NCBI RefSeq assembly: GCF_014084125.1
Contig: NZ_CP048405.1
Location: 1,612,001-1,676,000, forward strand
DNA length: 64,000 nucleotides
Origin: Streptacidiphilus sp. PB12-B1b
Lineage (GTDB): Bacteria > Actinomycetota > Actinomycetes > Streptomycetales > Streptomycetaceae
Direction of reading: 5' to 3'
Under the pieces are notes generated by a model, which saw nothing but the letters and a program-made list of their open reading frames with translations, was not told the DNA's origin and searched no databases. Below, one piece after another: positions 58,319-64,000 of the stretch. The stretch's first letter is position 1. Each line of letters opens with the position of its first letter. The position numbers and the translations under genes are program-made.

Positions 58319-59575
58319 ATGGACGACACCACGGAGAGCACGCAGTACAGCGCCGCCGCGCAGGATCGCTGGGTGGCGGAACCGGACAAGCGCCCCGGCC
58401 GGACCGCTTTCCAGCGGGACCGCGCCCGGGTGCTGCACTCCGCCGCGCTGCGCCGGCTCGCCGGCACCACCCAGGTCGTCGCACCGCTGGCGGCCGACTT
58501 CCCACGGACCAGGCTTACCCACTCGCTGGAATGCGCCCAGGTCGGCCGGGAGTTGGGCGCGGCCCTCGGCTGCGATCCCGACCTGGTCGAGACCGCCTGC
58601 CTGTCCCACGACATCGGCCACCCGCCCTTCGGCCACACCGGCGAGGAGGCCCTGGACCAGGCCGCCGCCGCCTGCGGCGGCTTCGAGGGCAACGCCCAGA
58701 GCCTGCGCATCCTCACCCGGCTCGAACCCAAGCGCTTCACCGCCGGCGGCGACGGCCACGCCCGCAGCGTCGGCCTCAACCTCACCCGGGCCGCGCTCGA
58801 CGCCGCCACCAAGTACCCCTGGACCAGGGGCAGTCACCCCGAGCTCCCGCACAAGTTCGGCGTCTACCGGGACGACCTGCCGGTCTTCCGGTGGCTGCGG
58901 CAGGGCGCCCCCGACCACCACCGCTGCTTCGAGGCCCAGGTCATGGACTGGTCCGACGACGTGGCCTACTCCGTCCACGACGTCGAGGACGGCCTGCAGG
59001 CGGGCCATGTCGACCCGGCCGTGCTGCGCTCCCGGCCCGAGCGCGCCGACCTGTTCCAGGTCGCCGCCGGCTACGCCCCCACCGCCGAGCCCGAGGAGTT
59101 CGCCGAGGCGCTGGACCGGCTGCTGGCCGAGGAGTGGTGGCCGCACAGCTACGACGGTTCCGCCCGCGACCGCGCCGGGATCAAGGACGCCACCAGCCAG
59201 CTCATCGGCCGCTTCTGCACCGCCGCCGAACAGGCCACCCGGTCCGCGTACGGTCCGGGCAGGCTCACCCGCTACCACGCCGACCTGATCGTCCCGCACC
59301 AGGTGCGGCTGGAGTGCGCGGTGCTCAAGGCCGTCGCCGCCCGCTACGTCATGCAGCGCGCCGACCAGGAGAAGCTCCGCACCTGGCAGCGCACGGTCAT
59401 CGGCGAGCTGGCCGAGGCCCTGGTCCGCAAGGCCCCCGACGGCCTGGACCCGGTCTTCCGCGCCCTGTACGAGGAGGCCCCCGACGACGCCGGGCGGCTG
59501 CGCGCCATCGTCGACCAGATCGCCACCCTCACCGACGCCTCGGCCGCGGCCCGGCACCGGGTGCTGGCCCGGTGA
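58319..59575 (+). CDS. dgt: Deoxyguanosinetriphosphate triphosphohydrolase-like protein
   Basis: Protein of 418 aa of the HD superfamily. [44 protein letters not shown] (first His), [19 protein letters not shown] (HD and following His) and [17 protein letters not shown] (last Asp) form the metal site; these are the dNTPase signatures. It splits dNTPs into deoxynucleoside and triphosphate, setting the dNTP pool. dnaG lies 1.4 kb downstream, separated by one FAD reductase gene. GGGGGA is only 2 nt from the ATG, so leaderless initiation is more likely. Confidence 0.95.
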   Translation: MDDTTESTQYSAAAQDRWVAEPDKRPGRTAFQRDRARVLHSAALRRLAGTTQVVAPLAADFPRTRLTHSLECAQVGRELGAALGCDPDLVETACLSHDIGHPPFGHTGEEALDQAAAACGGFEGNAQSLRILTRLEPKRFTAGGDGHARSVGLNLTRAALDAATKYPWTRGSHPELPHKFGVYRDDLPVFRWLRQGAPDHHRCFEAQVMDWSDDVAYSVHDVEDGLQAGHVDPAVLRSRPERADLFQVAAGYAPTAEPEEFAEALDRLLAEEWWPHSYDGSARDRAGIKDATSQLIGRFCTAAEQATRSAYGPGRLTRYHADLIVPHQVRLECAVLKAVAARYVMQRADQEKLRTWQRTVIGELAEALVRKAPDGLDPVFRALYEEAPDDAGRLRAIVDQIATLTDASAAARHRVLAR

Positions 59576-59717
59576 ACCCGCCGCGCCCGGGCAGACGCCC
59601 TTCACGCCCACCCGCCGGTGCGAGACGCCGAGCTGCCCGCCGTACCGGGCAGCGCACAGCCGACCAGGGCACAGCAGAGCAGACAACAGCATCCGCAGAG
59701 CCGTCAGGAGAGCGCAC

Positions 59718-60977
59718 GTGGTGGACGCACACGAGACCCATGTCATCGTCGGAGCCGGGCTCGCCGGGGCCAAGGCGGCGGAGACCCTCCGCGCCGAGGG
59801 CTTCACCGGCCGGGTGATCCTGGTCGGCGACGAACGCGAGCACCCGTACGAGCGGCCCGGCCTGTCCAAGGGCTTCCTGGCCGGCACCAGCGAGCGCTCC
59901 GAACTCTTCGTCCACGACTCGCCCTGGTACGCCGCGCACGAGGTGGAGCTGCGGCTCGGCTCGCCGGTCACCCGGCTGGACCGCACCGACCGCGTGGTCG
60001 AGCTGGCCGACGGCACCGTCCTCCACTACGACCGGCTGCTGCTGGCCACCGGCTCGGCCCCGCGCCCGCTGGACGTCCCCGGCATCGGGCTCGGCGGCGT
60101 CCACTACCTGCGCCGGCTCGCCGACTCCGAGCGGCTGCGGGCGACCCTGCGGACCCTCGGCCGGGAGAACGGCCGGCTGCTGGTGGTCGGCGCGGGCTGG
60201 ATCGGCCTGGAGGCGGCCGCCGCCGCCCGCACCTACGGCGCCGAGGTCACCGTCGTCGAGCCGCAGCCCACCCCGCTGTACGGCGCGCTCGGCCCCGAGG
60301 TCGGCGAGTTCTTCGCCCGGCTGCACCAGGACCACGGGGTCCGCTTCCACTTCGGCGCCTCCGTCACCGCCATCGAGGGCGAGGACGGCATGGTCCTGGC
60401 CGCCCACACCGACGACGGCGACGAGCACCCGGCCCACGCCGTCCTGGTCGGCGTCGGCGCCGCACCCAATACCGAGCTGGCCGCCGCCGCCGGGCTGGAG
60501 ATCGCCCCGCGCGAGGACGGCGGCGGCATCGCCGTGGACTCCTCGCTGCGCAGCTCCGACCCGGCCGTCTTCGCCGCCGGGGACGTCGCCTCCGCCGCGC
60601 ACCCGCTGTTCGGCCGCAGACTGCGGGTCGAGCACTGGGCCAACGCCCTCAACGGCGGCCCGGCCGCCGCCCGCGCCATGCTCGGCCAGGACGTCGTCTA
60701 CGACCGCGTGCCGTACTTCTTCTCCGACCAGTACGACCTCGGCATGGAGTACTCCGGCTACGCCGCCCCCGGCTCCTACGACCACGTCGTGGTGCGCGGC
60801 GACGCCGGCAAGCGCGAGTTCATCGCCTTCTGGCAGGGGCCGGACAACCGGGTCCTGGCCGGAATGAACGTCAACGTCTGGGACGTCACCGACCCCATCC
60901 AGCAGCTCATCCGCTCCGCCCGCCCGGTCGACCCCGACCGCCTCGCCGACCCCTCCGTGCCGCTCGGCGACCTGTAG
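59718..60977 (+). CDS. FAD-dependent ferredoxin/rubredoxin reductase-like oxidoreductase
   Basis: Protein of 419 aa. FAD-binding VIVGAGLAGAKAAETL at the N terminus, YERPGLSKGFLAG, LLLATGSAPRPLDVPG, NAD(P)-binding LLVVGAGWIGLEAAAAARTYGAEVTVVE (about 155), FAAGDVA, and the C-terminal reductase domain (RVEHWANALNGGPAAARAMLG). The size and motif order fit the AIF/putidaredoxin-reductase family that passes electrons from NADH to ferredoxins. No partner ferredoxin or P450 lies nearby. Start GTG 59718 (or GTG 59721), with AGGAG 7 nt upstream. Confidence 0.92.
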   Translation: MVDAHETHVIVGAGLAGAKAAETLRAEGFTGRVILVGDEREHPYERPGLSKGFLAGTSERSELFVHDSPWYAAHEVELRLGSPVTRLDRTDRVVELADGTVLHYDRLLLATGSAPRPLDVPGIGLGGVHYLRRLADSERLRATLRTLGRENGRLLVVGAGWIGLEAAAAARTYGAEVTVVEPQPTPLYGALGPEVGEFFARLHQDHGVRFHFGASVTAIEGEDGMVLAAHTDDGDEHPAHAVLVGVGAAPNTELAAAAGLEIAPREDGGGIAVDSSLRSSDPAVFAAGDVASAAHPLFGRRLRVEHWANALNGGPAAARAMLGQDVVYDRVPYFFSDQYDLGMEYSGYAAPGSYDHVVVRGDAGKREFIAFWQGPDNRVLAGMNVNVWDVTDPIQQLIRSARPVDPDRLADPSVPLGDL

Positions 60978-61014
60978 CCGCCCCGGAACCCACCGGCCCC
61001 TCCGTCCCCGGGCA

Positions 61015-61020
61015 TACACT
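61015..61020 (+). promoter_or_regulatory. Leaderless -10 element of dnaG
   Basis: TACACT, 7 nt before GTG 61028. Confidence 0.5.
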
Positions 61021-61027
61021 GCACGAC

Positions 61028-62959
61028 GTGGCAGGGCGGATCAGGGACGAGGACATCGAGGCGGTGCGGACCGCTGCGCGGATCGACGCGGTGGTGGGGG
61101 AGTACGTCCAGCTCACCAACGGCGGCGGCGGGCAGCTGAAGGGCCTGTGCCCGTTCCACGACGAGAAGTCGGCCTCCTTCTACGTCAGCCCCAGCAAGGG
61201 CGTCTTCAGCTGCTTCGGCTGCCAGGAGAGCGGCGACACCCTCGGTTTCGTGATGAAGATCGAGCACCTGACCTTCGTCGAGGCGGTCGAGCGGCTCGCC
61301 GCCCAGCTCGGCATCACCCTGCGCTACGAGGGCGGCAGCTACATGCCCGGCCGCCAGCAGGGCGAACGGACCAGGCTGCTGGAGATCAACAAGGTCTCCG
61401 CGGCCTGGTTCGCCGAGCAGCTGGGCAGCCCCGAGGCCGAGATCGGCCGCCGCTTCCTCAAGGAGCGCGGCTTCGAGTCCGAGGCCGCCACCCACTTCGG
61501 CATCGGCTATGCCCCCGGCGGCTTCGAGAACCTCACCCGCTTCCTGCGCGGCCGCGGCTTCACCGACCGCGAGCTGATGCTCTCCGGCATCTGCTCGGAG
61601 GGCCGGCGCGGCCCGATGGACCGCTTCCGGGGCCGGCTGATCTGGCCGATCCGGGACACCACCGGCGAGGTCATCGGCTTCGGCGCGCGCAAGCTCCGCG
61701 AGGACGACAACGGCCCCAAGTACCTGAACACCCCGGAGACCCCGCTCTACAAGAAGTCCCACGTGCTCTACGGCATCGACCTGGCCCGCAAGGAGATCGC
61801 CAAGACCGGCCGGGCCGTGGTGGTCGAGGGCTACACCGACGTCATGGCCTGCCACCTGGCCGGGATCACCACCGCCGTGGCGACCTGCGGCACCGCCTTC
61901 GCCGAGGACCACATCAAGATCCTGCGCCGACTGCTGATGGACACCTCCCAGTACCGCGGCGAGGTCGTCTTCACCTTCGACGGCGACGCCGCCGGGCAGA
62001 AGGCGGCGCTGCGGGCGTTCGAGGACGACCAGAAGTTCGCCGCCAAGACCTCCATCGCGGTCAGCCCCGGCGGCATGGACCCCTGCGAACTGCGGCTCGC
62101 CCAGGGCGACGAGGCCGTGCGCAACCTGATCGAGCACCCCGTCCCGCTGTTCGCGTTCGCCATCCGCGCCGCCGTCGCCCAGCACAACCTGGAGACCGCC
62201 GAGGGCCGTTCGGCCGCGCTGGAGCAGGCCGCCCCGATCGTCGCCTCGATCAAGGACGGCTCGATCCAGCACGACTACGCCGTGCAGCTGGCCGGCATGC
62301 TGGGCATCCTCCCCGGCGACGAACAGTTCGTCGTCCGCCGGGTGTCGCAGCTCGCCCGCTGGCAGCGCGAACGCGAGCAGCAGCGGGAGCGCGCCGCGCA
62401 GCAGCGCCCCGGCGACCGCCGCCAGACCGCCGCCGCCCCGGCCCCGGCCGCGCCCCGGCGCCCCGCCTTCCGGCTCGACCCGCGCAACCCGGCCCAGTTC
62501 GTCGAACGCGAGCTGCTGAAGCTGGCGCTCCAGTACCCGGCCCTGGTCGCGCCCACCTTCGACGCCTACGCGGTGGCGGAGTTCCCCACCCCGCCGTACG
62601 CCATGGTGCGCGAGGCCATCGCCGGGGCCGGGGGAGTGGCTGCGGGCGCCGCGGCGCCCGACGCCTGGTCGCCCCGGGTGCGCGAGGCCGCCCCCGACGA
62701 CGCGGTGCGCGGCCTGATCACCGAGCTGACCGTGGAGCCGGTGCGCACCCGCCGCGCCGCCGACGCCGTCTACGCCGGGGACTTCCTGGTCAAGCTGCGG
62801 CTGCAGGCCGTGGACCGGCGCATCGCCGACTGCCGCGGCCACATGCAGCGGCTCGGGGCGAACGCCGGGGAGGAGCAGCTCGCCGCCGTCCGGGGCGAGT
62901 TGTGGCAGCTCCAGCAGTACCGGCAGGCGCTGCGGGACCGGGGCGCCGCCGCGCTCTGA
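61028..62959 (+). CDS. dnaG: DNA primase DnaG
   Basis: Protein of 643 aa. Zinc-binding CHC2 domain with CPFHDEKSASFYVSPSK and FSCFGCQESGD (residues 40-65), catalytic core RFRGRLIWPIRDTTGEVIGFGARKL, Toprim domain VVVEGYTDVMACHLAG and FDGDAAGQKAALRAF (metal-binding Asp pair), and a C-terminal DnaB-helicase-binding region (about 480-640) after a linker rich in Arg/Gln/Pro. It makes RNA primers at the replication fork. Start GTG 61028 is chosen because TACACT lies 7 nt upstream. The sigma factor gene follows after 90 nt. Confidence 0.97.
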   Translation: MAGRIRDEDIEAVRTAARIDAVVGEYVQLTNGGGGQLKGLCPFHDEKSASFYVSPSKGVFSCFGCQESGDTLGFVMKIEHLTFVEAVERLAAQLGITLRYEGGSYMPGRQQGERTRLLEINKVSAAWFAEQLGSPEAEIGRRFLKERGFESEAATHFGIGYAPGGFENLTRFLRGRGFTDRELMLSGICSEGRRGPMDRFRGRLIWPIRDTTGEVIGFGARKLREDDNGPKYLNTPETPLYKKSHVLYGIDLARKEIAKTGRAVVVEGYTDVMACHLAGITTAVATCGTAFAEDHIKILRRLLMDTSQYRGEVVFTFDGDAAGQKAALRAFEDDQKFAAKTSIAVSPGGMDPCELRLAQGDEAVRNLIEHPVPLFAFAIRAAVAQHNLETAEGRSAALEQAAPIVASIKDGSIQHDYAVQLAGMLGILPGDEQFVVRRVSQLARWQREREQQRERAAQQRPGDRRQTAAAPAPAAPRRPAFRLDPRNPAQFVERELLKLALQYPALVAPTFDAYAVAEFPTPPYAMVREAIAGAGGVAAGAAAPDAWSPRVREAAPDDAVRGLITELTVEPVRTRRAADAVYAGDFLVKLRLQAVDRRIADCRGHMQRLGANAGEEQLAAVRGELWQLQQYRQALRDRGAAAL

Positions 62960-63049
62960 GCGTGCCGCCCGCCGCCCGGCCGGGGCCGCCGCCGAGAAAG
63001 TGCCCGCACACGTCTCTGCCGCAGCGTCAGATGAGGCGCACACTGGGTG

Positions 63050-64000
63050 ATGGTGCCGCACTCCCCCGAGCGAGGAACCGTCGAACCGGACGGTGCCTCG
63101 CCGCCCACGACCCCGAACGGCGGCGACGAGGTCCCCGCCCCCGTTCCACTCACGCGCGCCCCGCACCCCGCCCCCGGCGGCCCCGCGCCGACTCCGGACG
63201 CTGACGACGCCCACCGCGCAGTTCCGGCCGCCGCGCCCGCCGACCCCCTGGCCGACCCGGACACCGGGCTTGACCCCGATGCCGACGGCCCCGACGCCGA
63301 CGCCGCCCCCGACCCCGATGCGGACCCCGCCGCCGACGACGCCGAGCCGCCGCCGGCCGCCTCGCTGGACGACCCCGCCGGGCCCTCCGCCGACCTGTTC
63401 CGGCAGTACCTGCGCGAGATCGGCCGGATCCCGCTGCTCACCGCGGTGGAGGAGGTGGAGCTGGCCCGGCAGGTCGAGGCCGGGCTGTTCGCCGAGGAGT
63501 ACCTGAACACCCGCCGGGAGCCCGCCGACGACCTCCTCGCCGACGAGCTGGACCAGCTGGTCGTCCTCGGCCGGATCGCCAAGCGCCGGCTGATCGAGGC
63601 CAATCTGCGGCTGGTGGTCTCCGTCGCCAAGCGCTACGTCGGACGCGGCCTGACCATGCTGGACCTGGTCCAGGAGGGCAATCTGGGCCTGATCCGCGCG
63701 GTCGAGAAGTTCGACTACGCCCGGGGCTACAAGTTCTCCACCTACGCCACCTGGTGGATCCGGCAGGCGATGAGCCGGGCCCTGGCCGACCAGGCCCGGA
63801 CGATCCGGGTGCCGGTCCACGTCGTGGAGCTGATCAACCGGGTGGCCCGGGTGCAGCGCGGGCTGCTCCAGGAGCGCGGCTGCGAGCCCACCCCGGCCGA
63901 GGTCGCGGCGGTGCTGGAGCTGACGCCGGAGCGGGTCAGCGAGGTGCTGCGGCTGGCCCAGGAGCCGGTCTCGCTGCACGCCCCGGTCGGCGAGGAGGAC
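63050..64000 (+). CDS. RNA polymerase principal-type sigma factor, partial
   Basis: The gene runs off the right edge; 317 residues are seen. Residues 1-115 are Pro/Ala/Asp-rich with repeated DPDAD units. Region 1.2 follows ([18 protein letters not shown]), then region 2: [42 protein letters not shown] and [34 protein letters not shown]; region 3 follows to the edge. Core-binding and -10-recognition residues are intact, so this is a group 1/2 sigma-70. The position after dnaG matches HrdA of Streptomyces as I recall. ATG 63050 is used; GTG 63047 is in frame. CACACT (63039-63044) may be its -10. Confidence 0.92.
   Translation, partial: MVPHSPERGTVEPDGASPPTTPNGGDEVPAPVPLTRAPHPAPGGPAPTPDADDAHRAVPAAAPADPLADPDTGLDPDADGPDADAAPDPDADPAADDAEPPPAASLDDPAGPSADLFRQYLREIGRIPLLTAVEEVELARQVEAGLFAEEYLNTRREPADDLLADELDQLVVLGRIAKRRLIEANLRLVVSVAKRYVGRGLTMLDLVQEGNLGLIRAVEKFDYARGYKFSTYATWWIRQAMSRALADQARTIRVPVHVVELINRVARVQRGLLQERGCEPTPAEVAAVLELTPERVSEVLRLAQEPVSLHAPVGEED

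Overview
The window is about 64 kb of very GC-rich DNA, with most third codon positions G or C, from an actinomycete. Gene content and order point to the Streptomycetaceae (Streptomyces, Kitasatospora or Streptacidiphilus; I cannot choose between them). The backbone runs lepA, hemW, pspAB/htpX, hrcA-dnaJ-rsmE, phoH-ybeY-CNNM, era, leuA, recO-uppS, zur, glyS, dusB, ppdK, dgt, dnaG and a principal-type sigma factor. From memory this matches the order of the same genes on the Streptomyces core chromosome. I see no rRNA, tRNA, CRISPR array, insertion sequence, prophage or biosynthetic gene cluster.

Layout. 1-6.2 kb: end of lepA, a broken peptidoglycan-binding gene, a divergent DinB/AraC pair and a heterodimeric ABC exporter. 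6.5-12.1 kb: acyl-CoA synthetase, hemW, and a leftward block of DUF3097, pspAB and htpX. 12.2-15.3 kb: heat-shock operon hrcA-dnaJ-rsmE behind a perfect CIRCE element. 15.4-21.1 kb: a Tricorn protease homologue, then a two-gene unit of a TPR-AAA+ ATPase and a membrane-anchored TPR protein. 21.2-31.5 kb: HIT, RNase Z, phoH-ybeY-CNNM and era, with two closely similar M20 amidohydrolases around a frameshifted Lrp/AsnC regulator placed between CNNM and era. 31.5-36.1 kb: LacI regulator, alpha/beta hydrolase, GH3 glucosidase and an emfourin-like inhibitor. 36.2-43.1 kb: leuA behind a leucine attenuator, TerB, recO, uppS, zur with two Zur boxes, and glyS. 43.2-48.9 kb: an uncharacterised gene, NADAR and TerD; a Cys-containing leader peptide before a 2OG-Fe(II) oxygenase; and an MFS exporter divergent from an XRE regulator. 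49-64 kb: dusB, ppdK, GNAT, PAC2, a secreted-type esterase, a trypsin-like protease, dgt, an FAD reductase, dnaG and the start of a sigma-70 gene.

How it works together. Most genes are housekeeping: translation, tRNA modification, rRNA and ribosome maturation, replication, protein quality control, leucine and isoprenoid synthesis. The more informative part is regulation. I can read a CIRCE element, a leucine leader peptide with a 12-bp attenuator hairpin, paired Zur boxes over a TTGACA promoter, a second leader peptide of the actinobacterial type ending near Ser-Cys-Arg, paired LacI-type operators, and about fifteen start codons preceded at 5-9 nt by a TANNNT-like -10 hexamer, which implies leaderless mRNAs. 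No single locus is clearly a new system. The best candidates for undescribed biology are the TPR-AAA+/TPR-membrane pair, the leader-controlled oxygenase, and the NADAR-TerD neighbourhood.
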